Source: Corynebacterium hylobatis
GTDB taxonomy: Bacteria; Actinomycetota; Actinomycetes; Mycobacteriales; Mycobacteriaceae
Length of the DNA stretch: 64,000 bases
NCBI RefSeq assembly: GCF_003955685.1
Contig: NZ_RXHJ01000006.1
Coordinates: forward strand, 175,296 to 239,295
Direction of reading: 5' to 3'
Shown: in pieces, positions 16,788 to 26,125 of the stretch
Numbering within the stretch: the first letter of the stretch is position 1
Layout of the letters: the number at the start of each line of letters is the position of its first letter
Notes under the pieces: model-generated
Databases searched by the model: none
Told to the model about the DNA's origin: nothing
What the model saw: only the letters and a program-made list of their open reading frames with translations
Translations under genes and position numbers: made by a program

Positions 16788-18119
16788 ATGTCCCTCTACG
16801 ACGAGACCCTCTCCCTGCTCCGCGCGCTCATCCGCAATGCCTGCGTCAACGACCTCACCCCCGCCTCGGGCCAGGAGGTGCGCAACGCCGACACCCTCGA
16901 GCTCTTCTTCGACGGCGTGCCCGGCGTGGAGATCAGCCGCTACGAGTCCGCGCCCGGCCGGGTGAGCATCGTGGTCACCCTGCCGGGCACCGACCCCTAC
17001 GCCGAACCGCTCACCTTCCTCGGCCACACCGACGTCGTACCCGTCGACCGGGAGCGCTGGACCGTCGATCCCTTCGCCGCCGAGATCCACGACGGCCGCG
17101 TCTACGGCCGCGGGGCGATGGACATGCTCTTCATCACCGCGTCCATGGCCGCCGTGCTTCGCGACGCCGCCCGCACCGGCCGCCCCACCGGCACGCTCAC
17201 CTTCGTGGGTGTCGCCGATGAGGAGGCGCGTGGCGGACTCGGCGCGAAGTGGCTCTCCGAGCACCACCCCGAGGCCTTCTCCTGGCGCAACACCGTCTCG
17301 GAGACCGGCGGCTCCCACCTGCCCATCGCCGATGGTTCCGATGCGCTGGTCCTGGTCGTCGGTGAGAAGGGTGCCGCGCAGCGCCGCCTGCACGTCTCCG
17401 GCGACGCCGGCCACGGCTCCAACCCCTACGGCCGGGACTCGGCGATCGTGAAGATGGCGGAGGTCGCCCGCCGCATCTCGCATATCGACATCCCCGTCTC
17501 CCGCGACCCGCTGTGGCAGGGCTTCGTCCGCGCCTTCCGCTTCTCCCCCGAGATCGAGACTGCGCTTCTCAGCGGCACCGACCCGGCCGCCTTCGAGCAC
17601 TTCGGTGAGGACCTCAAACGCTACGCCCACGCCCTGTCGCGCCTGACCATCTCCCAGACCATCATGCGCGCTGGCACAGCCATCAACGTGCTGCCCTCCT
17701 CGGCCACCCTTGACCTGGACATCCGCCCCCTGCCGGGCACCAGCCAGGATGATGTGGACAAGATCCTCATCGAGGGCCTCGGCGACATGGCCGATCAGGT
17801 CCGCATCGAACACCTCATCTCGGAGCCGGCGACGGTCTCCCCCACCTCCGGCCCGCTCTACGAGGCGCTGGTGGCCACCTTCGACGAGTTCTTCCCCGGC
17901 GTGCCCGTCGTGCCCACCATCGCCGCCGGCGGCTCCGACCTGCGTTTCGGCCGTCGCCTCGGCGGCAACGGCTACGGCTTCGCGCTGCACGCCCGCGAGC
18001 GCACCCTCGGTGACGTCTTCTCCCAGCTGCATACCCACGACGAGCACCTGGACCTGGCGGACCTCGACCTCACGGTGCAGGCCTACCGCTCCCTGGTGCG
18101 GCGTTTCTGCGGGGTGTAG
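16788..18119 (+). CDS. M20-family metallopeptidase/deacylase
   Basis: 443 aa. Zinc-site motifs are H80-T-D82 (FLGHTDVVP), D112 in GRGAMDM and the E145/E146 pair in VADEEARGG, followed by a dimerisation domain and a terminal HARERT segment with the last His ligand. Related to ArgE/DapE and carboxypeptidase G2-type dipeptidases. TAGGTT ends 7 nt before the ATG at 16788, so a leaderless transcript is likely; a TTG three codons earlier was rejected. The substrate is not predictable. Confidence 0.88.
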   Translation: MSLYDETLSLLRALIRNACVNDLTPASGQEVRNADTLELFFDGVPGVEISRYESAPGRVSIVVTLPGTDPYAEPLTFLGHTDVVPVDRERWTVDPFAAEIHDGRVYGRGAMDMLFITASMAAVLRDAARTGRPTGTLTFVGVADEEARGGLGAKWLSEHHPEAFSWRNTVSETGGSHLPIADGSDALVLVVGEKGAAQRRLHVSGDAGHGSNPYGRDSAIVKMAEVARRISHIDIPVSRDPLWQGFVRAFRFSPEIETALLSGTDPAAFEHFGEDLKRYAHALSRLTISQTIMRAGTAINVLPSSATLDLDIRPLPGTSQDDVDKILIEGLGDMADQVRIEHLISEPATVSPTSGPLYEALVATFDEFFPGVPVVPTIAAGGSDLRFGRRLGGNGYGFALHARERTLGDVFSQLHTHDEHLDLADLDLTVQAYRSLVRRFCGV

Positions 18120-18404
18120 GAGGGCGTTCTCAGGGGACCAGGGAAAGAAGCGTGTCAACGCTGGCCGGAGAGGTCGGCGGTGTCATCCGGAAGCTGCATG
18201 ATGTTTTCTCATTCGAGGATGGTCGTGCAGTTCAGGGCGTGGGCGGATCGGGGCCCGGTGGTGAACCCCTGAACAGGAACCGTTCCAAGGGGACCAGTCG
18301 CACTTTATCGTGCCTCCCGCACCCGCGTGCCGCTTTCGCGTGAGCAGCGGAAATTGCCGGCTGGCCGGGAGTGACCGCCCCCTACGGTCTCCTCCGGACG
18401 GTGG
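18120..18404. other. Convergent intergenic region, no gene seen
   Basis: 285 bp between the M20 gene and crtEb. A 63-codon plus-strand frame (18152-18343) has no homology-like pattern. No clear hairpin with a T-run was found for either flanking gene. Confidence 0.4.
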
Positions 18405-19274
18405 TTACCCCAGCAGGCTGGGGTGCACCGCAATCAGCGTGATGGTGACGATCGCACCCACCAGGTAGTTCAGCCAGAGGAAGACCCGCCAGGCGCGGTT
18501 GACGTCCTCGCACGTCTCGTCGGTGATGTTCCAGAAGCGCATGGTGTTGGCCACGTAGCCGAGTCCGGCCAGGCCGACGATCCAACCCGGGGAGGGCAGG
18601 GCGAAGATCAGCAGGGCGGCCACCAGGTAGGCACCGGCGGCCAGGCGGGTGGTCAGGCGGGCGCCGAAGGCGGTGGCGATGGAACTCAGGCCGCCCTCAC
18701 GGTCGGCACGTACGTCCTGCACAGCGCCGAGGGCGTGGCTGGCCATGCCCCAGAGAAAGAAGGCACCCGCCGCGAACCAGAAATTCCCGCCCGTCGTGCC
18801 GGCGGTGATGGTGGCGCCGACGATCGCCGGGGTGACGAAGTGCGCCGAGGAGGTCACCGAGTCGAGGACGGGACGTTCCTTGAAGCGGAACGGAGGAGCG
18901 GAATAGGCGACGACCGCAGCCATCGCCAGGCTCAGCCAGGCGGCTGAGATCCACGTGCCGGCAGCGTAGAGCACCACGAGGAAAGGGATGGTCGTGACCG
19001 CGGAGGCCCACAGCAGCGGGGCGTGCATCGACCGGGGCAGGACCGCACCCTCGACGCCACCCTTACGGGGGTTGCGGATGTCGGATTCGTAGTCGAAGAC
19101 ATCGTTGATCCCGTACATGGCGATGTTGTAGGGGATGAGGAAGAAGACCACCCCGACCCAGAACAGCCAGTCCACTGACCCACCGGAGAGCAGGTAGGCC
19201 AGACCGTAGGGGAAGGCTGTGTTGACCCAGCTGACGGGGCGGGAGGCGGAGAGTATTCCGCGGATGATCCTCAT
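18405..19274 (-). CDS. crtEb: Lycopene elongase/hydratase-type prenyltransferase
   Basis: 289 aa UbiA-family membrane prenyltransferase with 7-9 helices. The Asp-rich motif NDVFDYESD is near residue 57, and a second DVRADREGG motif is near 187. In decaprenoxanthin synthesis CrtEb adds C5 units to both lycopene ends to give flavuxanthin. It is the last gene of the crt operon, with a 4-nt overlap with crtYf. CrtEb is diagnostic of C50 carotenoid pathways. Confidence 0.93.
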   Translation of the reverse strand: MRIIRGILSASRPVSWVNTAFPYGLAYLLSGGSVDWLFWVGVVFFLIPYNIAMYGINDVFDYESDIRNPRKGGVEGAVLPRSMHAPLLWASAVTTIPFLVVLYAAGTWISAAWLSLAMAAVVAYSAPPFRFKERPVLDSVTSSAHFVTPAIVGATITAGTTGGNFWFAAGAFFLWGMASHALGAVQDVRADREGGLSSIATAFGARLTTRLAAGAYLVAALLIFALPSPGWIVGLAGLGYVANTMRFWNITDETCEDVNRAWRVFLWLNYLVGAIVTITLIAVHPSLLG

Positions 19275-19567
19275 TTACGGTCCTGCTTCCTGCCCGGCCA
19301 GAAGGCCGGGACGATGAGTGCGACGAAGAGCGGGTAGAAGAAGTCCTCGATCGGCACCAGCCCGATCTGCGGACCCAGACGCTGGGCATCGCCGTAGGCC
19401 ACCAGCCCCGCCCAGATCATGAGGTTGTCGAAGACCGCCGTGAGGACGAGGAGCACCGCTGCGACGATGGCCGTCACCGCCAGCTGACGCGGGGCCTGGT
19501 TGCGGCGCACGACCCCCAGGACCACGGCAAGCAGGAGGAAGGGCAGGCTGATGAGCAGGTAGGTCAT
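19271..19567 (-). CDS. crtYf: C50 epsilon-cyclase subunit CrtYf
   Basis: 98 aa with three transmembrane helices. It contains the cyclase motif FDNLMIWAGLVAY and the terminal PIEDFFYPLF typical of heterodimeric carotenoid cyclases. With CrtYe it cyclises flavuxanthin to decaprenoxanthin. The start at 19567 overlaps the crtYe stop by 4 nt (ATGA). The stop overlaps crtEb by 4 nt. Confidence 0.9.
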   Translation of the reverse strand: MTYLLISLPFLLLAVVLGVVRRNQAPRQLAVTAIVAAVLLVLTAVFDNLMIWAGLVAYGDAQRLGPQIGLVPIEDFFYPLFVALIVPAFWPGRKQDRK

Positions 19568-19908
19568 GAGGGCCTGCCTGGGGTGGAGCGGGCGTCGAGA
19601 AGCAGCCGGGTGCCGGAGGTGAGATTGATGGTCAGGTAGGTGAGGAAGAACAGGAAGAACAGTTCCTCCAGGGGCAGCTCGGGGGCGAGCAGGACACCCG
19701 TCATGTAGGGGGTGTCCCCGCGGAAGAAGGTGCCGGTGACGATGCCGAGGCCGTCCCAGGCGAGGAAGGCCGCGACGACCACCACGCTGAGGATGGTGGC
19801 GCGGCGCGGATGCAGGAAGAAGCTGAGTTTCCAGCGCCAGTCGCACAGCGCCATGCACACCAGCAGGAACAGGAGGATGGCCAGGTAGGTGAACTCAATC
19901 ACGGGCAT
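19564..19908 (-). CDS. crtYe: C50 epsilon-cyclase subunit CrtYe
   Basis: 114 aa with three transmembrane helices and the conserved PELPLEELFFLFFLTYLTIN segment of the cyclase partner subunit. It works as a heterodimer with CrtYf. Start choice is uncertain: ATG 19908 (MPVIEF) or GTG 19902 (VIEF); both overlap the crtI stop (14 or 8 nt), indicating translational coupling. Confidence 0.88.
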   Translation of the reverse strand: MPVIEFTYLAILLFLLVCMALCDWRWKLSFFLHPRRATILSVVVVAAFLAWDGLGIVTGTFFRGDTPYMTGVLLAPELPLEELFFLFFLTYLTINLTSGTRLLLDARSTPGRPS

Positions 19909-21508
19909 CACCCGGCTCGGGCAGCGGACCCGGACTCGCGTCACCGCGCAGGCGCTTGAGCACGTTCTCCGCGGAGATCAGGCACATGGGCACGCCGACA
20001 CCGGGAACGGTGGTCGCGCCGGCGTAGTAGAGGCCGTCCACCTTCCGGGAGGCGTTGCGCCCGCGCAGGAAGGCGGACTGGCGCAGGGAGTGACCGGGGC
20101 CGATCGAACCGCCGCGCCAGGCATGGTAGCGCTCGGCGAAATCGGCCGGCCCCATCGTGCGGCGCACGACGATGCGCTCAGCCAGGTCAGGGATATCCGC
20201 CCACTCGGCGATCTCCGTGATCGCGGCCTCCGCGATGGCCTCCACCGCCGGGGAGGCGGAGTCGCGGAACGCATCTCCGTGGCCGACCTCCTCGGCCGCG
20301 GGCACGGGCACGAGGATGAAGAGGTTCTCGTGGCCCTCCGGGGCGGCCTCCGGGTCAGAGGCCGAGGGCATGGAGACATAGATGGAGTGGGAGGCTCCCA
20401 GCGGACGGGAAGGAACGGGACCGTCGAAGACGGCGGCGAAGTCCTCCGACCAGTCCCGGCTGAACAGCAGGTTGTGGTGGGTCAACTGCGGCAGACGTCC
20501 ACGTACACCGGCCATGACCAGTACGGTACCCAGGCCCGGGTCCCGGGAGGCGAAGTACTTCTCCGGGTAGGTGCGCAACCGCTCAGGAAGCAGCCGGTTC
20601 TCGGTGTGATGGAGGTCCGCTCCGGAGACCACGATGTCCGCGGCGATCTCGCGCACGGTTCCGTCGGCCCCCCGCACCCGCACGCCGGTGGCCCGTTCGC
20701 GGCGGCCGGCACCTGCTGTGGTGATCGCGGTGACCTCGGTGTCGAGACACACCCGGACCCCCTGCTCGAGCGCCAGACGGTGGATCGCCCCGATGACGGC
20801 GGTGAAGCCACCGACGGGATAGCGCACGCCCTGGACCAGGTCGGTGTGGCTCATCAGGTGGTACATCGAGGGGGTGTCCTCCGGACGGGAGGACAGGAAG
20901 ACCGCCGGGTAGGTGAGGATCTGACGGAGACGGCGGTCCTCGAAACGTTCGTTGACGTGGTCCTCCAGCGGGCGGGTGAGGAAGCCGATGAGCCGGCCCA
21001 GGCGCTCGCGGACATCACGGTGCAGCAGCGGCCCCGGGGTGGAGAAGGTCGTGTAAAGGAAACGCTCGATGGCGATGCGGTAGGTGTCCCCGGCGCTGTC
21101 GAGGTATTCGCGTAGTTTCTCTCCCGCGCCGGGTTCCAGGGACTCGAAGAGGCTGACCGCCTCCTCGACGCCACTCGGCACGTCCAGCGGGGCATCCCCC
21201 TCCGGGAAGAGACGGTAGGCCGGGTGCAGGTCAGCCAGCTCGAACTGCTCCTCGGTGGTGGTGCCCAACAGGCGGAAGAAGTGGTCGAAGGCATCGGGCA
21301 TGAGGTACCAGGAGGGGCCGGTATCCCAGCGGAAACCCTCGTGCCCCGCCACGGTGAGGTCCCCCGCGCGCCCGCCGACGGCGTCGGTGCGTTCGATGAC
21401 GGTGACGTCCACGCCCTCGCGTGCCAGGAGCGCGGCGGTGGCCAGGCCGGCGACACCGGCCCCGATCACCACCGCGGTGCGGGGCATGGTCTTCGTCGTC
21501 TTCGTCAT
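19895..21508 (-). CDS. crtI: Phytoene desaturase
   Basis: 537 aa FAD flavoprotein converting phytoene to lycopene. The N-terminal dinucleotide fold VVIGAGVAGLATAALLAREG is followed by VIERTDAVGGRAG. The C-terminal GLYYAGATTVPGVGVPMCLISAENV is the bacterial CrtI signature (shown here in part). It overlaps crtB by 4 nt and crtYe downstream. Full length for the family. Confidence 0.96.
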   Translation of the reverse strand: MTKTTKTMPRTAVVIGAGVAGLATAALLAREGVDVTVIERTDAVGGRAGDLTVAGHEGFRWDTGPSWYLMPDAFDHFFRLLGTTTEEQFELADLHPAYRLFPEGDAPLDVPSGVEEAVSLFESLEPGAGEKLREYLDSAGDTYRIAIERFLYTTFSTPGPLLHRDVRERLGRLIGFLTRPLEDHVNERFEDRRLRQILTYPAVFLSSRPEDTPSMYHLMSHTDLVQGVRYPVGGFTAVIGAIHRLALEQGVRVCLDTEVTAITTAGAGRRERATGVRVRGADGTVREIAADIVVSGADLHHTENRLLPERLRTYPEKYFASRDPGLGTVLVMAGVRGRLPQLTHHNLLFSRDWSEDFAAVFDGPVPSRPLGASHSIYVSMPSASDPEAAPEGHENLFILVPVPAAEEVGHGDAFRDSASPAVEAIAEAAITEIAEWADIPDLAERIVVRRTMGPADFAERYHAWRGGSIGPGHSLRQSAFLRGRNASRKVDGLYYAGATTVPGVGVPMCLISAENVLKRLRGDASPGPLPEPGDARD

Positions 21509-22428
21509 GGTCGGGGTCCTTTTCTGCGGTTCAGTTGGGGCGCCTTGGCGACGGCCCTGGCAAGTATCGCCGCTTTCGCGGCGCGCGGCACGCTGACGCG
21601 GCGGAGCGTCAGTTCAGTGGCCGGGAGCTTCTCGATGCGGTCGGTCAGTTCGGCGAACAGCTCGGTGGCTGCCAGCACCCCCACCCGTGCCGAGACGGGC
21701 AGCATGGGAATGACGGCGCGGGCGTCGGCGAGATCGGTGCGGATGTCGGCGATGAGTTCTGTCTTGTGTTCCTCGGTCAGACCCTGCTCGCCGAGTCCGG
21801 GGAAGTAGGTACGGCCCAGAGCACCGGAGTCCTCGGCCAGGTCGCGGAGGAAGTTGATCTTCTGGAAGGCGGCGCCGAGGGACCGGGCCCCGGCCTCGAG
21901 CCGGGCGTGCTCGGCCTCCGTGACGGGATGGTCGACGAGGAAGGCTGCCAGGCACAGCAGACCGATGACCTCGGCGGAGCCGTAGACGTAGTCCTCGAAG
22001 CTGCGTGCGTCATGGCTGGCCTGGTTGAGATCGCAGCGCATGGAGGAGAAGAAGGCCACCACGTGCTCGGGGTTGAAACCGCAGCGCCGGGCGCTGAGGG
22101 CGTAGGCGTGCAGGACGGGGTCCACATGAAAGCGCCGGGCCGGGGCGGCGAGGACGGCGTGTTCGTAATCGTCGAGGGCCTGGCCCACCTCCTCATGGGA
22201 CATACCGGCGGCCTGGGCGGTGCCGTCGACGATCTCGTCGGCGATGCGCACCATGGCGTAGAGGTTGCGGATATCGGTGCGCACCTGCTTCTCCAGCAGG
22301 CGGGTGGCCAGGGAGAAACTGGTCGAGTACGACAGAATCACCTGGTGGGCGGCGCGGACGGCAGCACGGTCATAGCGGTCCAGGAACTCCGCCCGCTGCT
22401 CAGGGGCGGGGGAAACGGGTTCAGACAT
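21505..22428 (-). CDS. crtB: Phytoene synthase
   Basis: 307 aa, condenses two geranylgeranyl diphosphates to phytoene. The first Asp motif is D64-E-I-V-D68, the second lies in NFLRDLAEDSG, and YVYGSAEVIGLL is the conserved substrate segment. It overlaps crtE by 8 nt upstream and crtI by 4 nt downstream. Unlike C. glutamicum, no MMPL transporter gene separates crtE and crtB here. Confidence 0.95.
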   Translation of the reverse strand: MSEPVSPAPEQRAEFLDRYDRAAVRAAHQVILSYSTSFSLATRLLEKQVRTDIRNLYAMVRIADEIVDGTAQAAGMSHEEVGQALDDYEHAVLAAPARRFHVDPVLHAYALSARRCGFNPEHVVAFFSSMRCDLNQASHDARSFEDYVYGSAEVIGLLCLAAFLVDHPVTEAEHARLEAGARSLGAAFQKINFLRDLAEDSGALGRTYFPGLGEQGLTEEHKTELIADIRTDLADARAVIPMLPVSARVGVLAATELFAELTDRIEKLPATELTLRRVSVPRAAKAAILARAVAKAPQLNRRKGPRP

Positions 22429-23386
22429 GGGTGCGCAGCATCCTCTCGATCCGGTTGGTCACGTGGTGCAGCCCTTCCCGGATGCCGGGGGCAAGGTCGG
22501 TGTCGTCGATGAGCTGGCGGGCCTGCGCCAGATGCGCATCCCCTTCGGTGATGACCGCCCCGACGATTTCCGCGAGGTGCTCCGGGTCGGCGGCACGGTC
22601 CGCGTCCATCCGCATGGTCATCAGTGTCGCGCGTCCCTGCACGACGTCCCCGGCGGCCGTCTTACCGGTGAGTTGGCTGTCACCCACCGCGCCGGCGATG
22701 TCATCGGCCGCCTGGTAGGCGTTGCCCAGGGCGTGGGCGATCGGCTTCATCGGGGCCGGGTCACGTCCGGCGGCCAGGGCGCCGAGTTTCAGCGGGGTGC
22801 CGAAGCTGTACTCGCTGGTTTTGAGGTGGTTGCTCAGGCGTACCTGCTCCAGATCTGGCTCCGGGTCGGCCATGTGCGCGATGTCGAGGATCTCACCGGT
22901 GATGGTCTCGTGCGCGGCGGCGGAGAGCAGGCGCATGCTCTGACGGACGAGCGCATCATCCAGATCGGAGGTCAGCAGCAGCTGGAGGGAACCGTTGATG
23001 CCCAGGTCCCCGGCGACGATAGCCAGGGAGGTCCCGAGGTGGGCGTCACCGAATTCATCGCGGACGGCGGCGTGGACGGTGGGGTGACCGCGGCGCATGT
23101 CATCGCGGTCAATGATGTCGTCGTGGATGAGGAAGGCCCCGTGCAGCAGGTCCACGCACGCGCCGAAGACCGTCGCGGCGTAGAGCTGTCCGCCGGTGAC
23201 CTCGCCGGCGGAGATGTGCACGAGCCGCGAGCGCAGGTGTTTGCCGCCGAGCGAGAAGGCGACGACGCCCTCGTAGGCCATGGCCAGCAGCCGGGCGCCG
23301 TGGGGCACGTGGTTGCGGCCGCGGTCGAGGAACTCGCTCAGCAGCTGTAGTGAGTCGTTGACCCGTTGGTCCAGGTCCATGCTCAT
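22421..23386 (-). CDS. crtE: Geranylgeranyl diphosphate synthase
   Basis: 321 aa trans-prenyl transferase. The first Asp-rich motif is D89-D-I-I-D93 (HDDIIDRDDMRRG) and the second is AADDIAGAVGD near 232. It makes the C20 precursor for crtB. The start overlaps the glycosyltransferase stop by 4 nt, so in this strain crtE is translationally coupled to a GT2 gene upstream. Confidence 0.95.
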   Translation of the reverse strand: MSMDLDQRVNDSLQLLSEFLDRGRNHVPHGARLLAMAYEGVVAFSLGGKHLRSRLVHISAGEVTGGQLYAATVFGACVDLLHGAFLIHDDIIDRDDMRRGHPTVHAAVRDEFGDAHLGTSLAIVAGDLGINGSLQLLLTSDLDDALVRQSMRLLSAAAHETITGEILDIAHMADPEPDLEQVRLSNHLKTSEYSFGTPLKLGALAAGRDPAPMKPIAHALGNAYQAADDIAGAVGDSQLTGKTAAGDVVQGRATLMTMRMDADRAADPEHLAEIVGAVITEGDAHLAQARQLIDDTDLAPGIREGLHHVTNRIERMLRTHV

Positions 23387-24186
23387 GATGCCAGCACCTC
23401 CTGCAGGCGGCGCCCCAGCAGTCCGCGCTGCGCCAGGCGGCGGTGGGGCGGGTGGCGGCGCCAGTTGTGGAAGACGGTGTAGAAGCCGCGGCGGAAGCGC
23501 ACCGTCAGCTGTCGCGCACCCCGCAGGGCGCGGTCATCCATGGCCAGCACGAGGTCGGGCTGGAACCAGACGGTCTCGTCCGGGCGTACCGCAAAGGACA
23601 GGTGCATGTCCTCGTGCACGTAGGGGTCACTGAAGCCGACGGTGTCGCGGACCTCGGCCCACCAGTCGGCGCGCACGGAGAAGTTGGTGCCGAAGAGCGG
23701 GTGATGGCCCAGGGCGGAGCCCACGGCCCGCTGGTAGGCGCCGAGGTAGAGACCACTGACGAAGCCCTTCAGCGGTGCCAGCGCACCGCCGAGTTCGAAG
23801 TGGGCGGTACCGGTCACCCCGATGACGCGGCGTCCCGGGGATACCTCGGCGGCGTCCCAGGCACGGTGGAGGCGGGCGATGTAGTCCTCGGGGGCGAGGA
23901 TGTCGGCGTCGATACGCACGAGGATGTCACCAGTGGCGGCCTCGAAGCCGGCCAGGGTCGCCCACGTGATGCCGCGGCGCGGCTCGGTGACCACGCGTGC
24001 TCCGCCGCGGCGGGCGACCTCCGCCGAATCATCGGTGCTCCCGTTGTCCACCACGATGATCTCATCAGCAGGCACCTGCTGGGCGCGGAGGCTGTCGAGA
24101 CAGCGCCGCAGGAGCACCGCGTCATTCAGGCACGGGATGACCACGCTGACCGTGCGCGGTCCGACGGGGTCGGGAAGATCCTTCAT
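23383..24186 (-). CDS. Family 2 glycosyltransferase at head of crt operon
   Basis: 267 aa GT-A fold: SVVIPCLNDAVLLRRCLDS, DNGSTDDSAEVARR, and the DxD-type RIDADILAPED. The C-terminal third is Arg-rich with no clear membrane helix. Being the first gene of the carotenoid operon and coupled to crtE, it may glucosylate decaprenoxanthin or another membrane isoprenoid (inference). The promoter has a minus-strand TATAAT at 24255-24260. Confidence 0.82.
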   Translation of the reverse strand: MKDLPDPVGPRTVSVVIPCLNDAVLLRRCLDSLRAQQVPADEIIVVDNGSTDDSAEVARRGGARVVTEPRRGITWATLAGFEAATGDILVRIDADILAPEDYIARLHRAWDAAEVSPGRRVIGVTGTAHFELGGALAPLKGFVSGLYLGAYQRAVGSALGHHPLFGTNFSVRADWWAEVRDTVGFSDPYVHEDMHLSFAVRPDETVWFQPDLVLAMDDRALRGARQLTVRFRRGFYTVFHNWRRHPPHRRLAQRGLLGRRLQEVLAS

Positions 24187-24236
24187 TGACTTCTTTCGGG
24201 GTGGGCGGTTGCGGTCGGGGTCGTGTGCGATCAGTG

Positions 24237-24283
24237 TTGTACAGACAGGAAATTATTATAACTAGACAAGCGTGTATTTTCCC
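24237..24283 (-). promoter_or_regulatory. crt operon promoter region
   Basis: A perfect minus-strand TATAAT (24255-24260) lies about 70 bp before the first gene in a locally AT-rich patch. No good -35 is visible, suggesting activator dependence. TTGTACA (24237-24243) and AGACAGG/AGACAAG near-repeats flank the -10. No regulator gene is adjacent. Confidence 0.5.
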
Positions 24284-24372
24284 GAGGTTAAGTATATGGG
24301 GCCCCTACCAAGCTCCCCTACCGGCTGACCGATGCCCCACCGGGTGGCCAGGCAGGAAGCAGAATGACCTTA

Positions 24373-24388
24373 GGTTTCACGTGAAACC
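24373..24388. other. parS-like ParB-binding palindrome
   Basis: GGTTTCACGTGAAACC is a perfect 16-bp palindrome matching the parS consensus TGTTTCACGTGAAACA at 14 of 16 positions (all but the outer bases). It lies in a non-coding gap between the crt operon promoter and the DUF2867 gene. Confidence 0.75.
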
Positions 24389-24461
24389 ATTGTCTTATGA
24401 AATGCGTTCAGCGCAACCCCACCTAAGCGGTAAAGAGCGCCTCAGGGGTGGCTGACTCCCC

Positions 24462-26003
24462 TCACCCCCTCACCCCCTGCCCCTCAGCGGCTTCCAGGAT
24501 ATTGCGCAGCATGACCGGGAAAATCAGGGCATGGAAAGGCAGGACGGACCACCAGTAGAGCCGTCCAGGCAGGCCCGTGGGCGCGAACAGGGCCCGCTGG
24601 ACATAGGTGCAGCCCGGTTTTCCGTCCTCCCGCTCCCTGACCTCCATGACAAGCCAGGCGCGCCCGTCGACCTTCATCTCGGCGGCGAGCACCAGCCGCC
24701 GGGGCGGGTCGAGTTCAACCACGCGCCACCAGTCGACCCGGTCCCCCACCGCCAGGCTGCGGGGGTCCCGGCGGCCCCCGAGGCCCGGACCACCGATGAG
24801 GCGGTCGATGATGCCGCGGATGCGCCACAGCGAGCGGGCCGAATACCATCCACTGGACCCGCCGACCCCCTCCACCACCGCCCACACCTGCTCAGCCGGC
24901 AGATCGGAATCACCGGAGCGGACGTCCTCGTAGACGGATTCGCCGGACCAGCCCGGGTCGGTGGGCATACTGTCAGCGGCGTCACTGACCCGGTTCCAGC
25001 TCCGGTCCCAGGAGGTGGGCACCCCGCGGCCCCGTTCAGCCTTGACGGCCAGCTCCACCGCCCGGGGATAGTCGATCAGTCCCTGGGGCGGGTCGGGGAT
25101 GATCTCGGCGATACCGTGCTCCTCAGTGACGGCATCCTCCGCCATGGACTGGGCCAGGGGAACAGCCAGCGTAGAAGGTACGGGGGTGACCAGGCCGATC
25201 CACGCGCCGGACAGGCGGTCCATGGGCAGGCTCAGCGGGACCGAGTAGATGTGCCGGCGCAGACCGTTGAGCCGACCATAGATGCGCAGCAGGTCAGCGA
25301 ATTCGTAGGTCTGACCGCAGCCGATGTCGCAGGCCCGGTTCACGGGCTCGTCGAGGTCCGCCGCAGCGACGAGATAATAGAGGGCATCCCGGATGGCCAG
25401 GGGCTCGATACGGTTGGAGATCCAGCGCGGTGCCACCATCACCGGCAGACGTTCGGTGAGGTGCCGGATCATCTCGAAGGAGGCGGAGCCGGAACCGATG
25501 AGGGTGGCCGCCCGGAACACCAGCGCGGGGACCTCCCCCTCGAGCAGGATGCGGGCCACCCGCTCGCGGGAGCGCATGTGCCGGGACAGTTCCTCCAGTT
25601 CACGGCCGCGGGGATGCAGGCCGGAGAGATACACGATCTGCTGCACCCCGGCCCCCTTCGCGGCGCGGGCGACGGTGGTGGCGGTGCGCTTCTCCACATC
25701 CTCGAAGTCCTGGCCCTTGTCCCCCATCGAGTGCACGAGGTAGAAGACGACGTCCACACCCGCCATGATGCGGGTGACGTCCTCAGGGTCGGTGAGATCT
25801 GCTTCGACCAGGTCGACCTCGTCACTCCAGTCGAAGCGGTCCAGGCTGCCGACCCGGCGGGAGGAGGCCCGCACCTGAAAACCGGCGGCGAGCAGTTCGG
25901 TGACCAGACGGCCGCCGACGTAGCCGGAGGCGCCGGTGACCAGCACTGTCCGCCCGGGATGGCGGGCGGTGTATTCCAGGGTGGGAGGGACTGAAGGAGC
26001 CAT
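24462..26003 (-). CDS. NAD(P)-binding epimerase-like protein with C-terminal DUF2867
   Basis: 513 aa. The N-terminal extended/atypical SDR domain (VLVTGASGYVGGRLV near 20) is followed from about 330 by a DUF2867 domain (GWYSARSLWRIRG, GDRVDWWRVVELDPPRRL, GRLYWWSVLPFHALIF). The architecture is common in actinobacteria; function is unknown, possibly acting on lipid-linked or quinone substrates. TACCCT lies 7 nt before the ATG at 26003, pointing to a leaderless transcript. It diverges from the membrane protein gene at 26126. Confidence 0.85.
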   Translation of the reverse strand: MAPSVPPTLEYTARHPGRTVLVTGASGYVGGRLVTELLAAGFQVRASSRRVGSLDRFDWSDEVDLVEADLTDPEDVTRIMAGVDVVFYLVHSMGDKGQDFEDVEKRTATTVARAAKGAGVQQIVYLSGLHPRGRELEELSRHMRSRERVARILLEGEVPALVFRAATLIGSGSASFEMIRHLTERLPVMVAPRWISNRIEPLAIRDALYYLVAAADLDEPVNRACDIGCGQTYEFADLLRIYGRLNGLRRHIYSVPLSLPMDRLSGAWIGLVTPVPSTLAVPLAQSMAEDAVTEEHGIAEIIPDPPQGLIDYPRAVELAVKAERGRGVPTSWDRSWNRVSDAADSMPTDPGWSGESVYEDVRSGDSDLPAEQVWAVVEGVGGSSGWYSARSLWRIRGIIDRLIGGPGLGGRRDPRSLAVGDRVDWWRVVELDPPRRLVLAAEMKVDGRAWLVMEVREREDGKPGCTYVQRALFAPTGLPGRLYWWSVLPFHALIFPVMLRNILEAAEGQGVRG

Positions 26004-26125
26004 GGGTCCCAGGGTAGATATCCGGGGGCAGGGACGGAGCCGAGAAGCGGCGCAGATACCAAACTGTGACAGCCACCACAAGGGACCTGAAAGATCCCTA
26101 AACTTGCGGGCAGGAGGTGTCACCC

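Noticed and set aside
18152..18343. 63-codon frame between the M20 gene and crtEb
   Set aside because: No SD, no conserved pattern; likely chance in GC-rich DNA.
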